Part shown: positions 1 to 6,671 of the stretch, piece after piece | Position numbering within the stretch: the stretch's first letter is position 1 | How the letters are laid out: each line of letters begins with the position of its first letter | Assembly: GCA_963808455.1 (NCBI GenBank) | Contig: CAWEHT010000150.1 | Span: 1-7,984, forward strand | Length of the DNA: 7,984 nt | Reading direction: 5' to 3' | Origin: CAWEHT01 sp963808455 | GTDB lineage: Bacteria; Chloroflexota; Anaerolineae; CG2-30-64-16 | Translations under genes and position numbers: made by a program | Notes under the pieces: generated by a model | Database searches by the model: none | Told to the model about the DNA's origin: nothing | Seen by the model: the letters and a program-made list of their open reading frames with translations, nothing else

Positions 1-1
1 A

Positions 2-748
2 CTTCGTGGCTTCGTGTCCCAAACGCTTCGCGCCTTCGCGCTTCGTCCGCTTCGCGCCGCTTCGTGGCTTCGTGCTCCAAACGCTTCGCGCCTTCGCGCT
101 TCGTCCGCTTCGCGCCGCTTCGTGGCTTCGTGCTCCAAACGCTTCCGCCTTCGCGCTTCGTCCGCTTCGCGCCGCTTCGTGGCTTCGTGCTCCAAACGCT
201 TCGCGTCTTCGCGCTTCGTGCGCTTCGCGCCGCTTCGTGGCTTCGTGTCCCAAACGCTTCGCGCCTTCGCGCTTCGTCCGCTTCGCGCCGCTTCGTGGCT
301 TCGTGCTCCAAACGCTTCGCGCCTTCGCGCTTCATGCGCTTCGCGCCGCTTCGTGGCTTCGTGCTCCAAACGCTTCGCGTCTTCGCGCTTCGTGCGCTTC
401 GCTCCGCTTCGTGGCTTCGTGCTCCAAACGCTTCGCGTCTTCGCGCTTCGTGCGCTTCGCTTCGCTTCGTGGCTTCGTGCTCCAAACGCTTCGCGTCTTC
501 GCGCTTCGTGCGCTTCGCGCCGCTTCGTGGCTTCGTGGTCCAAACGCTTCGCGTCTTCGCGCTTCGTGCGCTTCACTTCGCTTCGTGGCTTCGTGTTCCA
601 AACGCTTCGCGTCTTCGCGCTTCGTGCGCTTCGCGCCGCTTCGTGGCTTCGTGTCCCAAACGCTTCGCGTCTTCGCGCTTCGTGCGCTTCGCGCCGCTTC
701 GTGGCTTCGTGTCCCAAACGCTTCGCGTCCCCGTGGTCCAAACGTCTC
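2..748. repeat. 58-bp tandem repeat array, 12 full units plus a partial one
   Basis: Units begin with CTTCGTGGCTTCGTG at 2, 60, 118, 175, 233, 291, 349, 407, 465, 523, 581, 639 and 697. The spacing is 58 bp, except 57 bp for the third unit, which has lost one base near 145. Each unit carries six CTTCG pentamers and one CCAAACGCTTCG block. Units fall into two types that co-vary at two sites: GCGCCTT with CGTCCG (starts at 2, 60, 118, 233) and GCGTCTT with CGTGCG (start at 175 and most units from 349 on). The array decays after about 729 into a shortened copy ending near 748. Because 58 is not a multiple of 3, long ORFs run through it in several frames on both strands; these are by-products of the repeat. 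There are no unique spacers, so it is not a CRISPR array. The left end may continue outside the window. Confidence 0.95.
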
Positions 749-767
749 ACGGGCAATGCCACAATTA

Positions 768-774
768 GAAAGGA
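768..774 (+). promoter_or_regulatory. Ribosome binding site of the glycosidase/transglycosylase gene
   Basis: GAAAGGA lies 7 nt before the ATG at 782. It decides the start: the same frame is open upstream through the tandem repeat to position 14, but translation from there would only read repeat DNA. No clear -35/-10 pair is visible between the repeat end (748) and this site, so the transcript may start inside or before the repeat array. Confidence 0.75.
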
Positions 775-781
775 AACTCAC

Positions 782-2500
782 ATGCCAAGCAAGTTGCGCC
801 TCCACTGGATCCCCGAGCACACTTCCGCAGGCGACCTGGAGAACATCGCCGCCGTCTCCGCCGACTGGGTGAAGATCGTCTTCAACCAGGACAACACCGG
901 CCTGGCCCGCATACCCTACCTGGAGCAGCTGCCTCGGGTACCCCCGCAGGGGTGCTGCACGATCGTCGCCCGCATCATGCCGCTCACCGACCCGAACCCG
1001 CGCGGCTTCGCCTCCGTCGCCGATGCCGTCGCCAGGGGCCGCGCAGACGCCGATGGCTGCTGGGCATCGGCCCAGGATGCCTCCCATCGCGGCTTCCCCA
1101 TCGATCACATCGTCTGGGAGTGCCGCAACGAGGGGTTGCTCGGCGGCTCGGAGCCGCCCGCCCTCACCGCGGCCTATCAGGCGGCCTTCCTGGGGCGCCT
1201 CCACGAGCACGGCCTGCGCGGCGCCTGCGGCTGCTTCGGCGTCGGCTGGCCCGGCACCTTCGGCAACGACCCGCGGGCCGGCGTGGATTGGGATGCGCTT
1301 CAGCCCATCCTCGACGCCATGAACGTGCCGCTGCTGGCCTCCGGTGCCCCGGACCTCTCGGCGCAGACGGGCGATGTGCTCTGCCTGCACAGCTACTGGT
1401 ACCTGGACGGGCCAAATGCCACCTGGAGCAATGGAGACATGCGCTGGCCGCAAGAGGGCGGGCGCTATCTCCAGTGCCCCTGGCAGGTCCCCATCCTGAT
1501 CACCGAGTGCGGTGTCAACCAGGCCGTCGGCACGTCGCTCCCCAACGGCGGCTGGCAGACCTTGCCGGGCAGCTCGGATGACGCGCGCGCCGCGACTTAC
1601 ATGGGACAGTTGCAATGGTTCGACCAGCAGCTGATGGCCGACCCGCGTGTGCGGGCTGCGACCATTTTCACCTACGACTGGGCTTCGCACGACTGGCAAT
1701 CATTCGATCTCTGCCCGCATCTCTCCGGCGGCCTGCTATGGCCGCTGTTCCAGGCTTATGTGCGAAGCAATCCGGCCCTCATGCTATGGAGCGGCACGGC
1801 AGCGATCGATGTGTGGGCGCCGCTGGTCCAGTATCGCTCCGCGCAGGCCGGCCTCGACCCGCGCGTCGTGGCGGCCGTGATCCAACTGGAGTCGGCCGGG
1901 GTAGTGAATGCAATCAGCAGCGCTGGTGCAGTGGGTCTGATGCAGGTCGAGCCCGATACGGTGATCGGCGGCCGCCCGACCCAGGCCGTGCTGCTCAACC
2001 CGGACCAAAACCTCAAGGCGGGCTGCGCCATCCTGGCAGCCTGCATTACGGCAGGTGGCAGCCTGGCGCAGGGCCTCTGCGGCTATTATGGTGCCCCTGA
2101 TCCGCAGTCCAGCGATGGCCAGACCTACCTGGCAGCCTTCGATGCAGCCTGGGCGCAGCTTTGGCCTGGCGTCACGAATCCGGTCGCGCAAACGCCTACA
2201 CCCGCGCCCGCGCCGGCCCCTTCCGGCGGCCTCTCGGCGGCCGCACTGGCTGCGCTGCGCGCAGGAGCGGCGGCGCACCAGGTGCTCGAGCTCAACCCGC
2301 GGGCCGCGCTGCAGAAAGCCCTATGTGCGGACGGCTTCGTGCCGACCTCAGGCGAATTTGACGTAGCATTGCCCGGCGACGGCGGGGGGACCTCCGAGCC
2401 CTGCCGCGCCCAGCGCGCCGAGAGCCTGAGCGACGGCGCCGTCCGCGTCGATTATGCTCCCGTGGGGCAGTGGGACCGGGTCGCCTTCGTGGCGGGGTAA
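782..2500 (+). CDS. Two-domain lytic enzyme: glycosidase-like TIM barrel plus SLT lytic transglycosylase
   Basis: 572 residues from the ATG at 782, chosen for its Shine-Dalgarno and because protein-like sequence begins there. Residues 1 to about 335 look like a glycoside-hydrolase TIM barrel. WECRNEG (Glu113, Glu117) could supply the acid/base, LHSYW follows, and ILITECG (Glu242) could supply the nucleophile; I cannot assign a GH family. Residues about 346-462 match an SLT (goose-lysozyme-like) transglycosylase: IQLESAG with catalytic Glu370, GLMQV at 385-389, and a GYYG motif with Tyr435-Tyr436. This fold cleaves the MurNAc-GlcNAc bond of peptidoglycan. A TPTPAPAPAP linker (from 471) leads to a roughly 90-residue tail of unknown role. 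No signal peptide or membrane segment is visible, so export may be by lysis or a non-classical route, as in phage endolysins. The gene reads without frameshifts, unlike those downstream. The catalytic assignment of the first domain is inferred. Confidence 0.85.
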   Translation: MPSKLRLHWIPEHTSAGDLENIAAVSADWVKIVFNQDNTGLARIPYLEQLPRVPPQGCCTIVARIMPLTDPNPRGFASVADAVARGRADADGCWASAQDASHRGFPIDHIVWECRNEGLLGGSEPPALTAAYQAAFLGRLHEHGLRGACGCFGVGWPGTFGNDPRAGVDWDALQPILDAMNVPLLASGAPDLSAQTGDVLCLHSYWYLDGPNATWSNGDMRWPQEGGRYLQCPWQVPILITECGVNQAVGTSLPNGGWQTLPGSSDDARAATYMGQLQWFDQQLMADPRVRAATIFTYDWASHDWQSFDLCPHLSGGLLWPLFQAYVRSNPALMLWSGTAAIDVWAPLVQYRSAQAGLDPRVVAAVIQLESAGVVNAISSAGAVGLMQVEPDTVIGGRPTQAVLLNPDQNLKAGCAILAACITAGGSLAQGLCGYYGAPDPQSSDGQTYLAAFDAAWAQLWPGVTNPVAQTPTPAPAPAPSGGLSAAALAALRAGAAAHQVLELNPRAALQKALCADGFVPTSGEFDVALPGDGGGTSEPCRAQRAESLSDGAVRVDYAPVGQWDRVAFVAG

Positions 2501-2746
2501 GCGGGCTGCGCGCCGCCGGCCTGCTCACCCTGGACAGGCCGCGCGGCCGCGCGCCAGTGGCAAACTCAGGCACCTTCCTTTGCAGGGGGCTGGCCCCCGT
2601 GGCGATGTTTCGCTCTTGTCTCTTGTCGGGTGCCAGCTGGCCGCCCCCCCCATTGGATGCCTTTATGCTCTTTCGCTGGTGGCCAGCCTGGCCCCCAGCA
2701 TCCCCGTGGGTGGGCCGGTGCGGCTGGCGCCCCCCGGAACCCCCAA

Positions 2747-2908
2747 ATGGGCACGCTCCAGCAGGCTGGCGGCGTCAAGGGTCCCGGCTCCGGTGTCCGC
2801 GCGCGGGTTCAGTCAGACTGCTGGTACAACTGGACCGCCCGCGATGCAGGCCGGTGGAGCGACCGCGGCGCGGACCTGGCGGTGCGCGTTCCATCGGTGG
2901 GTTCGTAG
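2747..2908 (+). pseudogene. C-terminal fragment resembling an FGE-sulfatase/C-type-lectin variable end
   Basis: In the frame ending at TAG 2906-2908, the last 30 or so residues include CWYNWTARDAGRWSDRG and end LAVRVPSVGS. The pattern (Trp, then Asn/aromatic, Ala-Arg, Arg-rich spacing, then a hydrophobic-x-Arg-Val end) recalls the closing part of formylglycine-generating-enzyme (SUMF1/CLec-fold) domains, whose usual form is GGSW..., ARxA..., GFRV. That end is where diversity-generating retroelements write variation. Many codons across the motif end in C, as expected if they derive from AAC codons, though high GC alone could also cause that. No upstream FGE core (for example a GNVWEW motif) is found in any frame, so it is at best a truncated remnant. 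The ATG at 2747 is only the nearest in-frame start. Identification is by eye and tentative. Confidence 0.3.
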
Positions 2909-2912
2909 GCAA

Positions 2913-2938
2913 CGCTTGCCCCCGAACGGGGGCAAGCG
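2913..2938. other. 11-bp-stem hairpin with GAAC loop, 4 nt after the fragment's stop codon
   Basis: CGCTTGCCCCC (2913-2923) pairs perfectly with GGGGGCAAGCG (2928-2938), leaving a GAAC tetraloop. No T-run follows on the + strand (the next bases are CCCTTACGG), so it is a poor intrinsic terminator. Its place, four bases after the TAG at 2906-2908, matches the hairpin/cruciform known just downstream of diversity-generating-retroelement target genes, which has an 8-10 bp stem and a 4-nt loop. The stem itself is certain; the role is inferred. Confidence 0.6.
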
Positions 2939-3057
2939 CCCTTACGGAGCGCCGCGCAGAGAAGTATCCCGGCGCGCCGGCACCCGCAGCTCAGGCAGAG
3001 GGATTGCGTACGTCGATCGAGGGCTTAGGCCGCCCGCGGCGCACCGCTACTGGCCAT

Positions 3058-3085
3058 GGCATCCGACGGCGGCAAGTGGTACAAT
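3058..3085 (+). promoter_or_regulatory. Possible promoter of the phosphoesterase-STAND gene
   Basis: TACAAT at 3080-3085 matches the -10 consensus at five of six positions. It lies about 48 nt before the GTG start, so a leader of about 40 nt would result. The -35 region at about 3058-3063 (TGGCAT) is weak. GGTAC (3078-3082) and GTACC (3093-3097) form an inverted repeat overlapping the -10, which could be an operator. This rests on motif matching only. Confidence 0.3.
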
Positions 3086-3122
3086 GCCACCTGTACCCTG
3101 TGCGATCGCTACCGGGCAGGGC

Positions 3123-3127
3123 AGAGG
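3123..3127 (+). promoter_or_regulatory. Ribosome binding site selecting the GTG start at 3134
   Basis: AGAGG lies 6 nt upstream of GTG 3134. This start places the first metal motif (SDLH) at residues 10-13, as usual for the family. The alternative ATG at 3056 would add 26 residues without domain similarity and would overlap the candidate -10 box. Confidence 0.55.
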
Positions 3128-3133
3128 TGGCTT

Positions 3134-4312
3134 GTGCGTCGGCTCGCGTGGCTGCATTTGTCGGACCTGCACTGGACCCTCGAGGCGGGCTCGCAAGGGC
3201 ACAACAGGCAGGTTGTGCTCGAAGCCCTGCTGAGCGACATCCGGGACCGGGCCGAAAAGATCGACGCATCCCTTGCCTCCTTGGACTTCGTCGTCATCTC
3301 CGGCGACATTGCCTTCTCGGGCCAGCAGGCGGAGTACGACGCTGCGGCCGAGCGGTTCCTGTTGCCCCTCGCGGATGCCGCCGGGCTGCCGGGCGCGGGT
3401 TCGGGGCGACGTGTGCTCGCTGTCCCTGGAAACCACGACGTGGACCGGTCCGGCATCACCGCGGAGGCACGGCGCCTCGGGGCCGGAGCCCGGGCGCGTG
3501 ACGATGTGAACGATTTGCTCCTCGACGCGCGCAACTCCGGACTCCTGATGCAGCGGCAGGCCGCCTATCGGGATTTCTTCGCACGCTGGTCCCCCGGGGT
3601 TTCGATCTCCCAACCGGGCGGGTTCTACGTGGTCCGGATCCAGGCCGGCTGCGGCCCATCGGTAGCGATCATGGGACTCAACACGTCCTGGCTGGCCGAG
3701 GGAGGTGAATCGGACCGCGGGCGCCTGGCGCTGGGCGAGGTGCAGGTCGCCGAGGCCCTCAGGGCTTCAGAGGGGTGCGACGTCCGCATCGCCGTGATGC
3801 ACCATCCACTCGACTGGCTGCTCGACGGCGACCGCGTTTCGACCGAAGGCCCGCTGGCCCGTGGCTGCCACTTCGTCCTGCGCGGCCACACGCACCGGGC
3901 GGGTGCGGTGAGCCGGCAGGATCTCTTCGGGCACGTGATCGAGGTGGCAGCCGGAGCGTCCTACGATAGACGCGACTTTCCGAACGGCTACAACTTCGTG
4001 AGCCTCGACTTCGATACAGGCGAAACAACGGTCTACCTCCGGCGGTGGAGCGACAGCCGCAACGAGTGGGTCAGGGATTCTCGACTCCACGGGCGACGAG
4101 CTGGATGGCGAGATCACCCTCCCGTCCCCCGGGAGCCTGGGGCGGGCCCGCCCATCGGCCACCGCGGCGGAGTCGGCGATCCAGGCGGCAGCCGCCGGCC
4201 GCGGCGGCGCGAGGCCCTGGCGCCGCGTCGACGCCACCAGGCCGGCGGCCGAGCCCGGGCGTATAGTCGGCCGCGACGAGATGGTCACCCGCCTGGGCGC
4301 CGAGCTCCGTGA
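3134..4312 (+). CDS. Calcineurin-like metallophosphoesterase, N-terminal effector part of a frameshifted STAND protein
   Basis: Numbered from GTG 3134, every metal-site motif of the calcineurin-like phosphoesterase family is present: SDLHW (Asp11, His13), VISGDIAFSG (Asp58), VPGNHD (Asn100, His101), VMHHP (His223-His224) and LRGHTH (His252, His254). The domain closes with YNFVSLDFDTGET and RRWSDSRNEWVRD. These two-metal enzymes hydrolyse phosphomonoesters or phosphodiesters; the substrate here (nucleotide, nucleic acid or other) cannot be read. The genuine frame ends near 4078. GATTCTC there has one extra T compared with GATCTC in the inverted copy. From 4079 to the stop at 4312 the translation is an Arg/Pro-rich out-of-frame tail, while the true continuation runs in the next frame into the NB-ARC ATPase. 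So this is the effector end of a larger protein, intact as a domain but separated by an indel. Confidence 0.85.
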   Translation: MRRLAWLHLSDLHWTLEAGSQGHNRQVVLEALLSDIRDRAEKIDASLASLDFVVISGDIAFSGQQAEYDAAAERFLLPLADAAGLPGAGSGRRVLAVPGNHDVDRSGITAEARRLGAGARARDDVNDLLLDARNSGLLMQRQAAYRDFFARWSPGVSISQPGGFYVVRIQAGCGPSVAIMGLNTSWLAEGGESDRGRLALGEVQVAEALRASEGCDVRIAVMHHPLDWLLDGDRVSTEGPLARGCHFVLRGHTHRAGAVSRQDLFGHVIEVAAGASYDRRDFPNGYNFVSLDFDTGETTVYLRRWSDSRNEWVRDSRLHGRRAGWRDHPPVPREPGAGPPIGHRGGVGDPGGSRRPRRREALAPRRRHQAGGRARAYSRPRRDGHPPGRRAP

Positions 4313-5180
4313 GCACGATATCGTCAACGTGGTGGGGCTGCCGGGCGTCGGCAAGTTGACGGTGGTCTCGGCGTACGCCTCATCGGCGGAAGAAGGACAG
4401 GACGAGCCGCGGCTCACCACTGCGTGGCTCGGCCTGTCGGACGACACGCGGCTCGAGGACATCGTAGGCACCGTCCTCGACGTCACGGGCGCGCCCGCTG
4501 CTGACCTGTCCGGTGCCTCCGCCGGGGCGCTCGCGCGCCTCCTGGTGGGTAGGCTGAGGGCGACACCCTTGCTGCTGGTCCTCGATCAGGCCGATGTGCT
4601 TCTGGCCGGCGCGCGCGGGCGGGGGTCGGGGTGGGCCACCGTGCTGCTGGACGCTCTCGCCCAGGGCACGCGCCCGAGCAGGGTCATCGTCGTCAGCACA
4701 GCCCCCGTCCGCACACGAGGCGGGTTGAACCTGGCTCCGTTCCACGTGAAGGGGCTGGGGCTCAAGCACGCCGTGGCGCTCCTGAGGCAGGCCGGGGCGG
4801 CCGGCACGCCGCAGGCGCTTCACGCGGCCGCGGCCCGCACCGCCGGGCACCCGCTGGCCCTGCTCCTGCTGGCGCAGGCAGCCCAGGGGGAGGGATCGCT
4901 CGATGCCATGTTGGGCATGGCGCACCTGTGGCAGGGACACGGCGAGGACATCGCTCGCCGCGTGCTGGAGCCGGTGCTCGCCGGCAGCCTGACGGGGGAG
5001 CAAAGACGCCTCCTCGAAGCCTTCGCCGTCCTGCATCACCCCGCACCGGCAGTGCTGGCCGCCGTAGCCGCGGGCTTTCCCGTCGAGCGGCTCGGCGAAG
5101 CCGAGCGGCTCTCGTCGGAGCTGCTCGGCAGGTCCTCCTGGAACGCTCCGGCCCCCTCTACTGGACGCACCCGCTGGTGA
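4281..5180 (+). CDS. NB-ARC-type STAND ATPase with start of winged helix (frameshifted piece, arm 1)
   Basis: In-frame protein-like sequence starts upstream of this ATG, at about 4083 (DSTGDELDGEITLPSPG), and reaches the typical pre-NB-ARC signature GRIVGRDEM at 4259-4283. Therefore ATG 4281 is probably internal and not a true start. Walker A is GLPGVGKLT (4335-4361), with Leu where Ser/Thr should bind Mg2+; the other arm has Ser. Walker B is LLLVLDQADVLL, with Asp at 4584-4586. IVVSTAPVR follows (sensor-like), then AGHPLAL (about 4842-4862), the counterpart of the GLPLAL motif of NB-ARC ATPases. Residues after LAGSLTGEQRRLLEAFAVL form a winged-helix-like region. A missing C near 5133 (TCCTCC versus TCCCTCC in the other arm) then shifts the frame, giving a false stop at 5180. 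STAND ATPases oligomerise on ligand sensing and activate the attached effector. Confidence 0.8.
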   Translation: MVTRLGAELREHDIVNVVGLPGVGKLTVVSAYASSAEEGQDEPRLTTAWLGLSDDTRLEDIVGTVLDVTGAPAADLSGASAGALARLLVGRLRATPLLLVLDQADVLLAGARGRGSGWATVLLDALAQGTRPSRVIVVSTAPVRTRGGLNLAPFHVKGLGLKHAVALLRQAGAAGTPQALHAAAARTAGHPLALLLLAQAAQGEGSLDAMLGMAHLWQGHGEDIARRVLEPVLAGSLTGEQRRLLEAFAVLHHPAPAVLAAVAAGFPVERLGEAERLSSELLGRSSWNAPAPSTGRTRW

Positions 5181-5664
5181 GGACATACGTGCGGCCGGCC
5201 TCCGCGGCCACGCTCGAGGTACATGGCAGGGCGGCCGAGTTTATGGCAGGGCTGGCGTACGCGACCCGGGATTCGCCGGACGAGAGCATGGCCTGGCTGC
5301 TCGAGGCGTCGCGCCACGCGGCGCGTGGCGGCAAGCTCCGGCTGGGGGTGACCATCGTGGACTCGCTCACCGGCGTGTCCTTCGACGCGGGCCACGGTGC
5401 CCTCGTTGCGGGAGTTGCAGAGCAGTTCCTGGCGCTGGACGGGGCCTCGCACGAACTCACCCCCGAAGAGCGCGCACACCTGCTTATCGCAGAGGGCCGG
5501 TCGCTGCGCTATCGCGGGAGGGCAGACCGGGCGCAGCGCGCGTTCGAGAAGGCGCTAGAGCAGGCGGGGCAGGCCGGCGACAGGGGCTTGGCCCGCGCGC
5601 GATGCTTTTCATCGGGACGGCAGAGCAGACCCGCAAGCGATACGGGGAGGCCGAAAAGTGGGCG
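5135..5664 (+). pseudogene. Winged-helix end and TPR-like sensor region, arm 1, cut by the fold-back axis
   Basis: Beyond the indel near 5133 the protein continues in another frame as LLERSGPLYWTHPLVRTYV, the usual last helix-strand of the winged-helix domain before a repeat region. Helical pairs follow: AAEFMAGLAYA, SMAWLLEASRHAARGG, LVAGVAEQFLAL, EERAHLLIAEGRSLRYRG, AFEKALEQAGQAGDRGLA. These read as TPR-like repeats, which act as ligand or partner sensors in STAND proteins. Another indel near 5595-5600 moves the frame again to MLFIGTAEQTRKRYGEAEKWA, clearly a further TPR helix pair. The reading stops making sense at 5664, where the palindrome axis begins. The real C-terminus is therefore missing from the window. 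Confidence 0.65.
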
Positions 5665-5739
5665 GCGGCGCGCGCCCACTTTTCGGCCTCCCCGTATCGC
5701 TTGCGGGTCTGCTCTGCCGTCCCGATGAAAAGCATCGCG
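5598..5739. repeat. Perfect 67-bp stem with 8-nt loop at the fold-back axis
   Basis: 5598-5664 and 5673-5739 are exact reverse complements around the loop GCGGCGCG (5665-5672). Pairing breaks at 5597/5740. The stem lies inside TPR coding sequence (MLFIGTAEQTRKRYGEAE on both outgoing strands), so the axis cuts a gene and is not an intergenic boundary. Confidence 0.95.
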
Positions 5740-5746
5740 TGGTGTG

Positions 5747-6120
5747 GCCAAGCCCCTGTCGCCGGCCTGCCCCGCCTGCTCTAGCGCCTTCTCGAACGCG
5801 CGCGCCGCGCCCGGGCTGCCCTCCCCGCGATAGCGCAGCGACCGGCCCTCTGCGATAAGCAGGTGTGCGCGCTCTTCGGGGGTGAGTTCGTGCGAGGCCC
5901 CGTCCAGCGCCAGGAACTGCTCTGCAACTCCCGCAACGAGGGCACCGTGGCCCGCGTCGAAGGACACGCCGGTGAGCGAGTCCACGATGGTCACCCCCAG
6001 CCGGAGCTTGCCGCCACGTGCCGCGTGGCGCGACGCTTTGAGCAGCCAGGCCATGCTCTCGTCCGGCGAATCCCGGGTCGCGTACGCCAGCCCTGCCATA
6101 AACTCGGCCGCCCTGCCATG
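5747..6120 (-). pseudogene. Arm 2 fragment: TPR-like repeat region
   Basis: From MAGLAYATRDSPDESMAWLL (ATG at 6099) through EERAHLLIAEGRSLRYRG to AFEKALEQAGQAGDRGLA this reads in one frame, apart from a local disturbance near 5810-5830 (RGEGSPGAARA versus RGRADRAQRA). Toward the axis the frame is lost. LLKASRH replaces LLEASRH through a change at 6037-6042. Confidence 0.65.
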
Positions 6121-6137
6121 TACCTTCAGCGTGGCCC

Positions 6138-6668
6138 GCGGAGGCCGGCCGCACGTATGTCCTCACCAGCGGGTGCGTCCAGTAGAGGGGGCCGGAGCGT
6201 TCCAGGAGGGACCTGCCGAGCAGCTCCGACGAGAGCCGCTCGGCTTCGCCGAGCCGCTCGACGGGAAAGCCCGCGGCTACGGCGGCCAGCACTGCCGGTG
6301 CGGGGTGATGCAGGACGGCGAAGGCTTCGAGGAGGCGTCTTTGCTCCCCCGTCAGGCTGCCGGCGAGCACCGGCTCCAGCACGCGGCGAGCGATGTCCTC
6401 GCCGTGTCCCTGCCACAGGTGCGCCATGCCCAACATGGCATCGAGCGATCCCTCCCCCTGGGCTGCCTGCGCCAGCAGGAGCAGGGCCAGCGGGTGCCCG
6501 GCGGTGCGGGCCGCGGCCGTGTGAAGCGCCTGCGGCGTGCCGGCCGCCCCGGCCTGCCTCAGGAGCGCCACGGCGCGCCCAAGCCCCAGCCCCTTCACGT
6601 GGAACGGAGCCAGGTTCAACCCGCCTCGTGTGCGGACGGGGGCTGTGCTGACGACGATGACCCTGCTC
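6138..6668 (-). pseudogene. Arm 2 fragment: NB-ARC C-half and complete winged-helix region
   Basis: This fragment lies inside the minus-strand ORF 6832-5609 and reads RVIVVSTAPVRTRGGLNL, AGHPLALLLLAQ, the winged helix, and SELLGRSLLERSGPLYWTHP without interruption. It supplies the junction that is broken in arm 1 at about 5133. The upstream part of that ORF (before RVIVV) is out of frame. Confidence 0.7.
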
Positions 6669-6671
6669 GGG

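Larger units (their letters stand above)
2501..3079. other. Gene-poor GC-rich stretch between the lytic enzyme and the phosphoesterase gene
   Basis: Long frames are open here (for example 2470-3501 and 2454-3233), but their translations are low-complexity Pro/Arg/Gly-rich runs typical of non-coding high-GC DNA. One crosses the real phosphoesterase gene out of frame. Visible content: a small inverted repeat, GGGGG-CTGG-CCCCC, at 2585-2598 about 85 nt after the lytic gene's stop (a weak terminator candidate without a U-run); an eight-C run at 2644-2651; a lectin/FGE-like C-terminal fragment ending at 2908; and a strong hairpin at 2913-2938. I see no complete gene. Confidence 0.6.
3951..5664 (+). 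repeat. Left arm of a 1.7-kb imperfect inverted repeat
   Basis: This arm covers the end of the phosphoesterase domain, the whole NB-ARC ATPase, the winged helix and the TPR start. Its outer limit is CCGGAGCGTCCTAC (3951-3964), matched in reverse complement at 7383-7396. Coordinate sums of paired bases drift from 11337 at the axis to 11343 at position 4281 and 11347 at the outer end, so the right arm is about 10 nt longer over 1.7 kb. Differences are scattered single substitutions and 1-2 nt indels, with one denser block at 3965-3985. Confidence 0.92.

Noticed and set aside
2..748. CRISPR array
   Set aside because: The repeated unit fills the whole period, with no unique spacers between copies.
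6..872. Long repetitive ORFs over the array (6-872, 14-781 part, 64-768) encoding Arg/Phe/Ala/Ser-rich repeats
   Set aside because: The 58-bp period cycles through all three frames, so every frame is open by construction. There is no ribosome site, and the same residues recur in different frames. Only the part of the 14-2500 frame from ATG 782 is a convincing protein.
332..1699. 455-codon minus-strand ORF
   Set aside because: It is antisense to the lytic enzyme and then reads the repeat array. Its translation has no domain-like features, while the + strand carries catalytic motifs.
2913..2938. Rho-independent terminator
   Set aside because: The stem is strong but no T-rich tract follows on either strand, so I list it as a hairpin of uncertain role.
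2470..3501. 343-codon + strand ORF and its neighbour 2454-3233
   Set aside because: Low-complexity Arg/Pro/Gly-rich translation; the first overlaps the phosphoesterase gene out of frame. High GC explains the lack of stops.
5484..5858. Small ORFs crossing the palindrome axis (5602-5784 +, 5484-5735 -, 5658-5858 +)
   Set aside because: They read from one arm into the antisense of the other. Only the MLFIGTAEQTRKRYGEAE part is real protein sequence, and it belongs to the TPR region.
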